Shown here one piece after another: positions 22,590-35,560 of a stretch of 64,000 bases of DNA. Made by a program: the position numbers and the translations under genes. The stretch comes from Panicum virgatum (taxonomy: Eukaryota > Streptophyta > Magnoliopsida > Poales > Poaceae): NCBI RefSeq assembly GCF_016808335.1, contig NC_053153.1:24786090-24850089 (forward strand), in the 5' to 3' direction. The number at the start of each line of letters is the position of its first letter. The stretch's first letter is position 1. The notes beneath the pieces were generated by a model, which saw only the letters and a program-made list of their open reading frames with translations, was not told the origin of the DNA and searched no databases.

Positions 22590-25560
22590 TTTGCTGCGAT
22601 TGTCAATGTGAGATTGTCCATCATAATAGAATTTGTCTTTTGGATCGAGGACTTGCTCAACAATAAATCCGGACAATTGTTCTTGAATCGCCATAATTTT
22701 TTCCTCCGGTATGAGTTTATCGCGCATCTCCTCGACCTATGGAAAAGGGGGATAATTAATTTCGACTAATTAAAATACGAGTTCAAACATTAACAAGTTT
22801 TGTACTTACTTCCTCCTCCCAATCTACTAAGGCTCTTGGAGGACCTATCAGACCGTGGATGTTCTCGCATACATAGTATGCGCATAAATTAGTGCCTTGT
22901 TTCTGCCTCATACACTTTAAGAGAGAAGAAATTATCAGGCATTTACATGAATATATAATAAAACTAATGAAACGTGCAACGAATCATCCAAGTGCGTACC
23001 GCAAAATCTATCTTGATCTTCAATTCCTTGTCCCATAACCATCATCATGTTAATATCGACAAGTATGAGCATTAGGACCCAGTGTTCACTGCAAGATTAT
23101 ACAGAATAGTTAAGGTTTAAACAATTCGATGATACAGAATAGAAAGAGTTAGACGGAAGAAATCACTCACGCAAAATTGTAAGGAAATAATATCAGTTGC
23201 TTGTTGTGATGAACGCTTAAGTACTTGAACAAGTTTTGGAATATCTTATCGGAATTGTCACGTAGAAGCCTCCAATTACAAGTAATTGGGTCGATGAAGC
23301 CGAGGTGAGAGTATCCCTTTCTCCTGCAAGTTTGTACCTCAATTCTACATGATACCGAATAAATCTAGGGATCAGTATGTTGAGATCATGCAAAATAGTA
23401 CGTAAGGAGAGTAAAATACTTACAGAACCCACAAGCCGATCATAGAGATGTCGAGGTCCTTCTGATGGAATAGTTGGTAAACTTCTTCCCAGTTTATCCA
23501 TATAATGGCCTCCTCCTTAAGAAATCGTCATCTTTAATCTTTGCGCCCTGCATGAAGATGCAATCGCCCATCGCACGTATGTAGTGCTGGTGCAGTTTAT
23601 CCATTTGTGTTGGAAGCACAGACATTACTTCGGAGGGTACAAGAGATTTGCCCAGCTCATACATCCATTTGACGACCACTTCGGCCTTTGGAATATCTTC
23701 TCCCCCTGCAATCTGAGCCGCCGTCAAGTTTGCTTCTTTTAAAAATGTAACAAAATCTTGTTGTTGCGTCGTCGGTCCCACTACGAGAGGCTCTATTTAT
23801 TGTTTCTTTTGGGCTCCGAGCTGTGGAACGTCGGACGACGATGACTTTGATTGTCTCTTTTTTTTCTCAGTAGTTTTGATAATTGTGCAGTCGTAGTCAG
23901 AAGGGGGATCTCTCGGAATGAATTTTCTCTTATTTGCTTCGCACATTCCCTTAAAAAATTTCAAATTTCCCGAATTTATCACTTTCTCGGGCTCCGGCTT
24001 CGGCTTCTGCATGAAGTGCTCTTTAACTCTTTCTTGAGTTATCCAGTCGCATTCTTCAAGGCTCATGTCCCAGGGTTTAATAGGAGGAGCCTTAGTTTTT
24101 TTCCTCTGTTCCTTCTTCTTAGGAGGCTCCTTAGCCGGTGCAGCTACCTTCTTTGCCGGCGGCTATTTCTGTTTCTTTGCCAGCGGCGGAGGGGGTGACC
24201 AAGGAGGTGACGGTGACGCTTGAGTGTTCATCGGCGCATGAGATGATGGTGATGGAGAATGTGCCGGTGAACCTTGCCGAGACAGTGTTGCCCTTGGGGA
24301 GTTTTGCGGAGATGCCGGCCTTGGAGAGGCATGCTGAGATTCTGGTCTTGGTGTTCGATCATCCGACTTTAGGACGATGTAGCGCTTATCCCATAGGATG
24401 TAGCCATGAATGGCTTCTGCTAGTGTCCTCTCCCCATCGCCTCCAGGAATATCAAGCTCGAGCGTCTCCCAACCCTAGCACACCTGCTCCACGCCAACTC
24501 TTGTGTATCCTGCCGGAATTTGCTGGCCGTGGTACACGTTGCCTGGTTGGGTTGGCATGGCGGTACCGTACGCAACATTGAATATTAAGGTCTTAATGAC
24601 AGTCTGTAGGTCACAAGGTGTTCGCTGGGTGATCTCATCCACTGGAATTCGCTACGGGGCCGTCGCTTCAACTGCGGTCTGGATCCCCGTTGTCTCGACG
24701 GCGACGTCTGTGGAAGCGCAGCTGCTTTTCCGCTGAGACAGATGATCGGCTGCGACATTAGGCTCTAGAGGCACCGGTTGCGCTTGCTGTTGCTGGCTCA
24801 TTGCTATGGCCACTTGGCGTTGAACCTCTTCCTCCAGTCTTTGATCGTGTGACATAAGCCGTTCCTCTAGCCTTCGCAAGTGCTCTTGCTCATCATTCTT
24901 TCTTCTTTGCCGACTTCTATATGATTCAATGTAATCCCTGAACCCATACTTCCACTAAACCACGCCTTTGCCTCTTATGCGGTCCAGATGTTCTGGATTC
25001 CCAAGGGCGTAAGTCAACTCGTCCCTCTCTCTATCCGGCTGGAATGTTACCTCGGCCGCTGCTTGTATGGCCTCCTGTAGTCTCTGGGCTGCTAGCTGGA
25101 TTTTTGGCCCATAGATGCAGGCCCTCGTCAATGGGTCCAAGCTTCCCCCGTGACCATAAAACTAGGTCCTTGACCTTTTAGGATAGTTCATGGTCGCAGG
25201 TTGGATGCCTCTGTCAAGCAGATCCTGCTCCATCTTCTCCCATTTAGGTATTGCAAGCTTGTAGCCTCCTTGCCCTAGAGTGTGATGGTACACTTTATTC
25301 GATGCATTATCTTTGGTCTTCTGCACCTTCTAAAGTCCAAAATCTGAAGACTTGTATTGTACAAATGCATCCCAGTGACCCCTGAGCTTTTCGAGTTTGC
25401 CGGTAAACACGGGTGTGGTCCCGATCTTGATATATTTCTTCGTCAAAATTTTCTTGAATGATTGCAGCTGTTCGGCCATCTTGCTCAGGGTCTAGCGCTT
25501 GCATATCTCTTCTGATTCAGCTGGAACCATGTAGTTCTTCTTAAGCTCCCGCCAGCACCA
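22590..25560 (-). pseudogene. CACTA TNPA-like protein with Ulp1-type protease domain, broken (copy A)
   Basis: Reading right to left there are several pieces. First is a plant transposase-associated region (KWEKMEQDLLDRGIQPA in B; A shares it with extra stops), then a Gln/Glu coiled-coil stretch (RLEEEVQRQVAIAMSQQQ), then a Lys-rich segment (ITQERVKEHF), then DKLGRSLPTIP. A C-terminal cysteine-protease region carries GTNLCAYYVCENIHG (candidate catalytic Cys) and EHWVLM (candidate catalytic His). Ulp1-like domains fused to TNPA-type proteins are known in plant CACTA elements; they cleave SUMO-like substrates in host relatives. Stops and frame changes break the frame at many points. About 175 bp that B retains is deleted near 23031, between the Cys and His parts, so this copy cannot make the protease. 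Confidence 0.6.
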
Positions 25561-25845
25561 TTCTTTTTCTCTCTCGGGTACCGTATTCCAATCCTCGCTT
25601 GGATTGGAAGCTTTACATAGCCTAAAACTGATCGGGATGTGGTCCCTGACAATACATCCGGATTGTCTTACAAATTTTTTGGCAGCAGCTTCTGGAGCGA
25701 TCGGTTCACCATCTGGACCAACTTCCGTTATAATGTACCGCCCTTCCAGTTTCTTTGTCGGGCCTCGTTTCGTCTTTTTCTGCTGCGACGATGATCCAGA
25801 CGGCTATAAAAAGCATTCATATATTTATATAGTATTCATATAGAT

Positions 25846-28389
25846 TCAGATGAAAATATGATTTTCAATACAAGTAAGTATAGTTGTGATATGTACATTA
25901 GCACTTTGTTCATCAGCAGCGTCATCCTGAATGGATGGTGCCTCAATTCCATCACCGGATATATTCAAATATATGTCGGTATTGCTGCCATCATCAGTTT
26001 GTTCAGGGGCATCTCCTTGTGCACCACCATCTTCAGTAATCATATTCAACAGGTTGCTATCAAGTTGCAATTTTTGACGTGCTTCTAGTGTATCTTTTGT
26101 CTTTCCGTAAACTCCCAAGAATGATATCAGGTTGGCGCAAAGATTCTTCGTGAGGTGCATCACATCAATTGCATGATGAACATCTAAGACTTTCCAATAT
26201 GGTAGCTCCCAAAATATAGATTTCTTCTTCTACATGGACCCATTCCGTTTTCATTCGGAACAGGTTGGCTACCAGGTCCCTTTCTAAAAATAACTTCTAG
26301 ATCTTTTACCATGTCGAAGACGTCTTTACCACTTCGGTGCATCAGTTTTGTTTGGTGGTCCGCTTGGCCTTTGAAATGTTTACCCTTCTTTCGTACCGGA
26401 TGCCTGATGGGAAGAAACCGACGATGACCCATGTATACAACCTTCTTACAGTGAGTCAACCATATATTATCGGTATCATCTAAACAGTATGTGCATGCTT
26501 TATATCCCTTGTTCGAATGTCCTGAGAAGTTACTAAGAACAGGCCAGTCTTTGATGGTTACGAACAACAATGCTCGTAGGTTGAAGTTTTTCTATTTGTA
26601 TTCATCCCACATCCGTACACCTTCATCGCCCCAGAGCAATAAGAGTTCTTCGACCAATGGTCTTAGATACATATCAACGTCATTTTCTGGCTGCTTTGGT
26701 CCCGGGATAAACACTGGCATCATGATGAACTTCCATTTCATGCAGAGCCATGGTGGAAAATTGTACATACAAATAGTCACAGGCCAATTGCTATGACCGC
26801 TGCTCATCTCACCAAAAGAATTCATGTCATCCGTACTCAAACCGAACTTTTTGTTTCTCGCATTCAATTCAAATTCAGGGTACGTTTTATCTATTTTTCT
26901 CCACTGCGACCCATCAACGGGGTGTCTCAACATCGAGTCTTGCTTGCGTTCCTCTTTGTGCCATCACATCAACTTAGCATTATCTTTATTTCTAAACAGA
27001 CGCTTCAAATGTGGTATTATAGGCGAATACCACATGACCTTCGTAGGAACTCTCTTTCGGGGACGCTCCCCTCGACATCGCCAGGATCATCTTTTCTGAT
27101 CTTGTAATGCAATGCACTGCATACGGGACATGCATCTAAATTCTCGTACTCGCCTCGGTAGAGGATGCAGTCATTGGGGCATGTATGTATCTTTTGCACT
27201 TCCAATCCTAGAGGGCAAACAAGTTGTTTGGCTTCATACATTGTGGTAGGCAATTCGTTGTCCTTAGGGAGTATTTTTTTAACAAATTTTAGTAATTCAC
27301 CAAATCCCTTGTCGGATGCACTATTTGTCACCTTCCATTGCAGCAACTCCAAGGTGGTGCCAAACTTCTTCAATCCATTTTCACAATCTGAGTACAACAA
27401 CTTACGGTGGTCCTCTAATATCTTCTGGAACTTCAACCTCTCCGTTTCACTCTCACAGTCTGCCCACATATTGTGCAGTGCCTGTCCCAGATCGTCGCTG
27501 GGATCATCTTCTGCTACATCTACTTCGGGCTCTTCCATGGGAATATCGTCATTGAATGCACCGAATCCAGCATTCCCGGGAAAGTGGTCGTCAAAATCTT
27601 CTTCTTCATTGTCTTCCATGGTAACCCCCTGTTCTCCGTGCTTCGTCCAACAAACATACTTCTCCATGAAACCATTTGCGAAAATGTGGCCGTGTAGGAT
27701 TCTTGAAGAGGAGTAATCCTTGTTATTCTTGTAATAAACACACGGGCAGCACATAAAACCATTCTGTTTGTTTGTCTCAGCCACAGATAAGAAATAATGC
27801 AGACCTTCAATGAATTCATTCGAACGTCGGTCAGCATTGTACATCCATTGCTGGTCCATCTGCATTTTAAAGGAATCGGTTTGAATTCTTTACACGTATC
27901 GAATAAATAAAATATATCAAACCTAAATTAAACTAAATGTAACATAACATGAATAATTAAAAGATCTGCAATATCCATCATACATCATGATTAATTAAAA
28001 GAAATACTTAATCCATTACAGAATTTAACAAAGGAGTACTCAACATGCAACTTAAAAATTCGCACAACAACACATAGGTTTTCAACCGGCCGTGCGTGGG
28101 AAAGCAGAATGCTCTGACGGATTTCTTGCTGGCGGAGAAGAAGATGGCGAGCTGAAACCTCCGAGTTTGGTGGTGACGAACCGTAACGCCGCAACAAATC
28201 CTCAAGATTAAAAGGAGGTTCCTCGCCCCTTGCCACACATTTTCTATATTTTTTTTCCAAATAATGGAGCGCTGTCCTATGAAAAGTGCTAGATTTCTTG
28301 CACGGACGACCTACTGAAGTTGTGCCCCTCTCTCCAGAAGGACAACGATCACCCCCGCCGGCGCCACTCCCTCCAGCTGCTGAAGCCAT
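25846..28389 (-). pseudogene. CACTA TNPD-like transposase (Transposase_21 type), broken (copy A)
   Basis: The start is taken at ATG 28389 (MASAAGGSG...). After a variable N-terminus comes a transposase-associated domain (DQQWMYNADRRSNEFIEGL, then CPCVYYKN), an acidic linker, and Tnp2 blocks: VCPLGLEVQKIHTCPNDCIL, ACPVCSALHYK, HPVDGSQWRKID, FGLSTDDMN, NWPVTICMYNFPPWLC and FSGHSNKGYKACTYCLDDT. This is the enzyme that cuts CACTA ends. Lesions include a one-base shift after DVEGS, a TAG where relatives have Gln after WDEYK, and a private frameshift near 26230. The first two are shared with copy B, so they are old. Confidence 0.75.
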
Positions 28390-28599
28390 ATTTTTCTGGA
28401 AAACACTTTTATTTTTCACAAAATTATAAATTCTTACAATTAAAATGCAAATATTATTTACTATTATAATTACAATGATCAGATTAATTACTCTTGCAAA
28501 TAACAATAAAAACATATAAAAAACGAAATCTCTATTAATTGAAAGAAATCTCTATAACTCCTAATTATTTTGACACACTTCAGTTTCAGGAGAACACTC

Positions 28600-28958
28600 T
28601 TTTCAATATCAAGAAACCCTCTAGAAGGAAAAAAAATTATTTCAGAAAATGTATATGTCGGTAACCTCGACCCTGCGGTGATGACACTGTCTTTCTGGGG
28701 GACACGATGCTGTACAAGTACGTCAACAATAGGCCAGTCGCAACACCAACATTTACGGTTGATACGAGCACAGCACTTGGCACAGGCAGCATGCTCGTTG
28801 ATATGCTCTCAGTGCAACAACGACCACGCTGACTGTGCCAAATGTTGTGTTCGCATCAACCGGAAATGCTGGTGTTGCGAACAGCCCATTGGCGACGTCT
28901 TTATAAAGCATCGTGTATCCACGAAATTTAGTGCCATCACCGTTGAATGGAGATTAAC
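28600..28958. repeat. Large imperfect inverted repeat (foldback), split by copia
   Basis: The left arm (about 28600-28806) is the reverse complement, at roughly 75-80 percent by eye, of a right arm that starts about 28815, runs to 28958 and continues after the copia insertion at 39169-39225. Matching landmarks are ACACGATGCT, TCGCAACACCA, CATTT-CGGTTGAT, TTGGCACAG and TCTAGAAG. The loop is only a few bases. The copia target duplication TTAAC sits within the right arm. A Cys-rich open frame over it is a by-product of the repeat. Confidence 0.8.
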
Positions 28959-30217
28959 TGTAGGAATATGGGGTAGCAAAAATAAAAATTTTCTACTGCA
29001 TAAACAGGATTACTGCAGTCATAGAACACGGGATTACCACTAGACGCGCGGTTGCGGAACTTCTGTAGCGTGTCGGTGTAGTGCAGATGGAAGCCGGCAG
29101 TGTAGTTGTGTGAACCACCTCACAAACGGTTCGTCCTTGTGCAGCAAGCGCAGCACCTACACGAAGTCCACACATACGAGAAGAAGCGTCGTGATCCGGA
29201 CTGCTAGGTCCGCGAGGGCGACCTAGGGCTTGGCGCACAGGAGGGACGGCTTCACGCACGAGAAAAGGCTAGGGTTAGGGTTTTTAGGCGCCCCCTCCTC
29301 TATTTATATGGCCCCACCTTGGGTGCCCCCTTTTGGACCTAAATGGCCCATTAGTGCACCTAAGCCCAGTCTAATTCGGATCTCATCCTTATCATACTTC
29401 TTTCCCTTAAGTGTATGACCCTATGGGCTCACATGCGAATAGACATGGCCCGAGTACTCTTACTCGACCCAATAGTAGACAGTGGCCTCTAGCAAGACAT
29501 GTCAACTCCTATGCGCACGTAAAGATCATATCAGACGAGCCGCCACAATATCATATACATGCTTTTCTCTTTGCCTCACGATATTTGGTCTAGCTTAAAG
29601 CCGACCACTCTTTCTTGATCCTGTGATTCGGAATCTTTGGTTAACTCTTAACCCTAGCATGGCCATGCATTTCTTGATCCGAATCACTCAAGGGGCCTAG
29701 AGATATCTCTCTCTTATAGAGAGGGGCAAATCCCAACTTGACCGACTGTGTCTCATAGTATGCTTCTTGACAGACCCGAAAGCCACCTTTATGACTACCC
29801 TGTTACGGTGCAGCGTTTGATGGCTCCTAAGTAAGTCGGTTCACATCTTGAGGACATACAATGATCTCGGGTCATAGGACACAGCGTATATATTGTGTAA
29901 TGAGAAGTCATCATCTCGTGTTGGGTCAGTTCAATATCATGTCTCACATGAGCCCACATTATTAGTTTGACATCACCATGTCCATGACTTGTGAAACATA
30001 GTCAATCAACTAATACATGTGCTAGTATAATATTAATGTGTGTCCTCACATGAACTCCGACTAGGAACACTTTAGAATATTCATACAAGTAAAGAGTAGC
30101 ACAAATACTTCACATAAGCATTAATCAATTCAAGTTGTCATCCATGAATATTCAAGGAACACTTCCTTAATCATGAATAAAAGGATATATGATTGCCTCT
30201 AGGGCATATTTCCAACA
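28959..30217 (-). repeat. 3' LTR of copia A
   Basis: 1259 bp, TGTAGGAA...TTCCAACA on the plus strand. It contains a minus-strand TATA motif (29301-29308) followed by a telo-box AAACCCTAA (29275-29283). Confidence 0.88.
29275..29308 (-). promoter_or_regulatory. LTR promoter: TATA box and telo-box
   Basis: TATAAATA on the minus strand, then about 18 nt downstream AAACCCTAA. The same arrangement occurs in the 5' LTR at about 38230-38265. Confidence 0.5.
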
Positions 30218-30291
30218 GTCTCCCACTTGCACTAGAGTGAATCCAGAATGTATCTAATACCCATTGCTCTTGTGTGCCTCTCATGCTTGGG

Positions 30292-33200
30292 CTATGGAAG
30301 GGGTTTTGTCAACGGATCTGAAATGTTCTGGTCCGTGAGTATTTTGCATATCTTGATCTCACCCCAATCGATGAACTCTCGAATGAGATGAAATCGCCGC
30401 ATAACGTGTTTACTCTTCTGGTGATTCCTTGGCTCCTTGGCTTGCACAATGGCTACGCTGTTGTCACAGTAGAGATCCAGCGGGCTACAGGCATTAGGGA
30501 ACACACCAAGCTCAATAAGGAACTTCCTTATCCAAACACCTTCCTTCACAGCTTCCGAAGCTGCGATGTACTCGGCTTCTGTTGTAGAATCGGCCACCGT
30601 CTCCTGCTTGGAACTCTTCCAGCTAACAGCACCACCATTTATTGTGAACACATAACCTGATTGGGACTTTGAATCATCTTTGTCAGTTTGGAAGCTAGCG
30701 TCGGTGTAACCCATTACAACGAGCTCTTCCTCACCTCCATAGACCAAAAACACATTTTTTGTTCTTCTTAAGTATTTAAGAATGTTCTTCACAGCTGTCC
30801 AGTGACTCTCACCCGGATCAGACTGGTATCTGCTTGTAACACTTAGAGCATAAGAAACATCTGGACGGGTACTTATCATTGCATACATAATAGATCCAAT
30901 TGCCGAAGCATATGGAACTTTGCTCATGTGATCCCACTCATCAGTTGTTGTAGGACACTGACTCTTGCTAAGATGTATGCCATGTGACATAGGCAAGAAC
31001 CCTTTCTTCGCCTCTTCCATGTTGAACCGTTTCAACACTTTGTCAATATAAGTATCCTGGCTTAATCCTATAAGCCTCCTTGATCTATCTCTATAGATCT
31101 TGATGCCCAGTATGTATGCTGCTTCTCCTAAATCCTTCATCGAAAAACTATTTTTCAATGAAGTCTTTACGGACTCAAGCATAGGAATATTATTTCCAAT
31201 CAGCAGTATGTCATCTACATACAAGATTAGAAATGCAACATATCTCCCACTTTCCTTCTAATAAACACAAGCTTCTTCTTCGTTTTTAATGAAGCCAAAC
31301 CCTTTGACTGCTTCATCAAAACAAATATTCCAACTCCGAGATGCTTGCTTTAATCCATAAATGGATTTTTGAAGCTTGCATATCTTTCCAGCATTGGTCG
31401 GATCGACAAAACCCTCGGGCTGCATCATATACACGTCCTCGGTCAGCTTTCCATTAAGGAAAGCTATTTTGACATCCATCTGCCATATTTCATAATCGAA
31501 ATATGTAGCAATAGCTAGAATAATCCAAACAGATTTAAGCATCACCACGGGCGAGAAAGTCTCGTCGTAGTCAACTCCTTGAACTTGTGGAAAACCTTTT
31601 GCGACAAGTTGAGCTTTATAGATGTGAACATTTCCATTTATATCTTTCTTCTTCTTATAGATCCATTTGCACTCGATGGTTCTCACACCATCAGGCGGGT
31701 CTATCAAGTTCCAAACTTGATTTTCCTTCATAGATTCTATTTCGGATTTCATGGCATCTTGCCATTTCTCAGAGTCAGGGTCTGCCATCACCTCTGCATA
31801 TATTGCAGGCTCATCATTGTCTATCAATAATAATTCTCGCGCTGCGCGGAGCCTTGCTGACCTTCGTGGTTGCGGAGGTGCTTCTATTGCCATAGGCATC
31901 TAACTTGTTCAACTACATTAGCGTCACTTGTAGAGTCTTGTCCTATTGGCTCATCTCGAACTTCTTCGAGTTGCACCGTTCTTCCACTTTTCTCTCCTTT
32001 GAGAATCTCTTTCTCTAGGAAAAATCCGTTCCGAGTGACAAACACTTTGCCCTCAGATCGATTGTAGAAGTAATACCCTAAGGTCTCATTTGGGTATCCC
32101 ACGAATATGCACTTATCCGATTTGGGTGCAAGCTTGTCAGATTGGAGTCATTTGACATATGCTTCACAACCCCAAATCTTTAGAAAAGACAAACTGGTAG
32201 TCTTGCCAGTCCATATCTCATATGGTGTCTTATCTACGGATTTTGATGGCACCCTAATTAATGTGAAAGCTGCTGTTTCTAGAGCGTAACCCTAAAATGA
32301 TAACGGTAGGTCCGATTGGCTCATCATTGATCGAACCATGTCCAATAGAGTTCGATTATGTCGCTCAGAGACACCGTTTCTCTGAGGTGTTCCAGGCGGC
32401 GTAAGTTGTGGAACAATTCCACAACTCTTTAGATGATTGCTAAACTCGTGGCTCAGATATTCACCTCCACGATCAGATCGTAAAGTTTTAATTTTCTTGC
32501 CACACTGATTTTCAACTTCACTCTGAAATTCTTTGAACTTTTCAAAAGTTTCAGACTTATACTTCATCAAGTAGACATAGCCATATCTACTCAAGTTATC
32601 AGTGAAAGTTATGAAGTATTGGAATCTACCTCTAGCAATCGAGCTCATTGGTCCACATACATCAGTATGTATGAGTTCCAGTCCGATGCTCTTTCTGGAA
32701 AACCTGTGAATGGCGTCTTGGTCATCTTGCCTAGCAAACAAGCTTTGCATGTCTCGTATGACTCAAAATCAAACGAAGTTAGAAGTCCATCCGAATGGAG
32801 CTTCTTCATGCGTTTCTCGCTTATATGACCAAGACGACAATGCCACATGTAGGTAGGATTCAAATCAGCAAGCCGAGGCCTTTTAGCATTAATATTACAG
32901 ATAGGTGAATCATCAAGATTTAAAACAAATAGCCCATTCACAATGGACGCAAAAGCCACAAACATATTATTCTTAGAGATAGCACAACCATTGTTTTCAC
33001 TCACAAAAGAATAACCATCCTTCATCAAACATGAAGGAGACAGAATGTTTCGACTCAAACTAGGAACAAAATAACAATTACTAAGCTCCAAGACAAATCC
33101 TGACGGTAGGTGAAGTTGCATCGTCCCGACGGCCACAGCAGCAACTCTTGCATTATTGCCGACGCGGAAGTCAACTTCTCCTCTTTCAACGCTTCTACTC

Positions 33201-34168
33201 TTTGTCATTCCCTGCATCGAATTGCATATATGAGCAACCGATCCGATATCAAATACCCAAGAATTAACATAAAAGTCAGCGAGAAATATTTCTGTAATAT
33301 GAACAACAAGCGTACCCGAGGTGGAAGAACGATTCTTTTGTGTGGCTAGGTACAGCTTGCAGTTCCTCTTCCAGTGTCCTGGCTGGTGACAATGAAAGCA
33401 CTCCTTGTCTGTAGCTGGTCCAGGTTTAGCCTTGGGTGTAGGGTTTGGCTTTGGGTTCGCAACCTTAGCCTTGCCCATCTTCTTCTTCCAAGAAAAACCT
33501 TTCTTCTTGGAAGTAGGCTTATTCTGGATAGCCATCACATGGCCACCACTTGTGCTTTTCTTGATGTCACTCTCTGCCATCTTGAGCATGCCGCACAGCT
33601 CATTCAAGCCCTTCTCAGCCCCGTGCATGTGGTAGTTCGAGATGAAGTTCCCATAGCTTGGCGGTAAAGAGGCGAGAATAAAATCAGTGGCCAACTCTTG
33701 GCCAAGTGGGAAGCCCAGCTTCTCCAATCTCTATGTGTGACCAACCATCTTGATTACATGCGGACCCACTGCAGCGCCTTCTGCCAGCTTGCTCTCGACA
33801 AAGGCCTTGGACACATTGAACCTTTCAGTCCTGGCCTGAGTTTGAAACATGTCCTGAAGCGCCACGATCATATCGTGTGCCTCATGGTTTGTCTCGAACT
33901 GCATTTGTATGTCAGGTTCCATGCAAGCGAGCATAAGACAGCTTACTTCAAGGTTGTTGTCACAAGCCTTTCTGTAAGCAGTCTTTTCTTCAGCAGGTGC
34001 ATCATCAGCAGGCTCTTCTGGTAATGGGGTATCTAGAACATCTTCCTTTTTCTCTTCCCTGAGAACAATTCTCAGGTTGCGGATCCAATACACATAGTTA
34101 GTCCCATTCAGTTTGTCCTTCTCAAGGACAGAACGCAATGAAAAGGATTGGGTGTTATTGCGGACCAT
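30292..34168 (-). pseudogene. Copia gag-pol polyprotein, broken (copy A)
   Basis: The start is at 34168 (MVRNNTQSFSLRSVLEKDKL, a copia gag). Next come a zinc knuckle (CFHCHQPGHWKRNC), the protease site written FDIGS instead of DTGS, an integrase with HTDVCGP, RSDRGGEY and NGVSERHNRT, an RT with ILYVDDILLIGNN, and RNase H (YTDASFQ, ADSTTEAEYIA, LYCDNS). Together these would copy and integrate the element from a virus-like particle. It is inactivated by stops near 33734 (after VGHT), 32290, 32150 and 31259, and by the altered protease triad. Copy B keeps several of these positions intact and has other lesions. Confidence 0.85.
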
Positions 34169-35560
34169 GATCTACAACAAAATAATAATGCAAAATACTA
34201 AGACAAACGTATTCATGATGGAGTGAACGATATTAAGCAATTAACAGAATTTACTCCCACTAAAATCAATATCCCTCTATTGATTCTTAGCGATTCAAGA
34301 CCCACAACTATCAAGTCGACTAGTGAGGTTTAGCATCACCGCTAGAAGACTAGATAGATCGGTAAGCAACTCTTTGCTAATCATATCACATATGACTCTT
34401 GTTGTTGGGTGACATCTCCATGTCTCGCTCCCAACCTTTATGCCCCTAGGTCCTTAACCGTTAAGATGACCTTGTCAAGCTAACCAACCCTTTATGCGTG
34501 CATGTATCCGATACAGCCTGTCTAGTCAAGGAAAACCAGTGGCGCCCTAATTTCATAGACCCACCACCAATCGTACAAGACATGTGACAGTGCAAGGTTT
34601 AGTTGGTAGGGTATGATAGCTCGAAATTTGTGAGGGATCGTTCTACTTCTACTCTGATGCACGTAGTAGTAAAACGTCAAGAACGGCAAGCACATAATTG
34701 TGAATCAGTATGGCCCTTATTCTTCTGGTGATCTCCATCTCCATAGAACTTGTTCACATGTAGATCTCCATCTTCATGGAACTTGTTCACCATGTTGATC
34801 TCCATCTCCATGTACATGTGCACCATCCTTCATGTGATGAAAACTCCAAAAACTAGAACTTGCTATTACACCTAATAGCTAGTAAATAAAACTACATTCA
34901 CGACTTGGATCATCACAGGTTGGCACGCAGGCCATTACATCAAATGCAACAATTCATATGGCTCCGGCCGAATTGTCATAATCACGACACGCAGGTCATG
35001 AAACAATTACACACATGCATCACATACACATAGAGGCCATACTGATCACAAAACCTGCAAAACAGAGTTATGTGATTCCGACGTCCGAACTTAAAACGCC
35101 GAAAACTCTATCTTCTGGGCTGAATTTTGCAAATCTAAATTTCTTAAAAGCAACACTGGTGTTTTGAACCAAGTCTAACTTTTTCTGTAGATACAAATCG
35201 ATATAAAGTTTGCCTAAATCCGAGTTCGTATGCAAAAGTTATGATTGTTTTACTGTAAAACACGCTTTTGTAACAAAACGGAATTCGCAGTAGATCCAAT
35301 CTACTGCCCTATGCATCTCATGCATCTAGCTTATGCTCATAGTTTCGATTCGACCAATCACATTGATCTCCAACCGCAGCGACCGGGTTTATGTGCATCA
35401 CTTAACTCCGATGGCAGAAAACCGACCGGTAGGAGTATGTCGTTGCACAACCTTCGCAGCTAGTTTACGAAACTGGGTCAATGATAGATCTGAAACTACG
35501 CATATCTCCATATGCACATATCCGAATCTATAACGAGACAGCACTGTCTCTTGATACCTC
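34169..35560 (-). other. Untranslated leader of copia A
   Basis: Sequence between the 5' LTR and gag. No coding motif. It is also conserved in copy B (53310-54702). Confidence 0.6.

Noticed and set aside
26570..26600. TAG after WDEYK as programmed read-through or intron
   Set aside because: Relatives have a sense codon there, no splice sites fit, and the gene is broken elsewhere.
28570..29043. Cys-rich 157-residue ORF
   Set aside because: It spans both arms of the foldback and runs into the copia LTR; its cysteines come from the palindrome.
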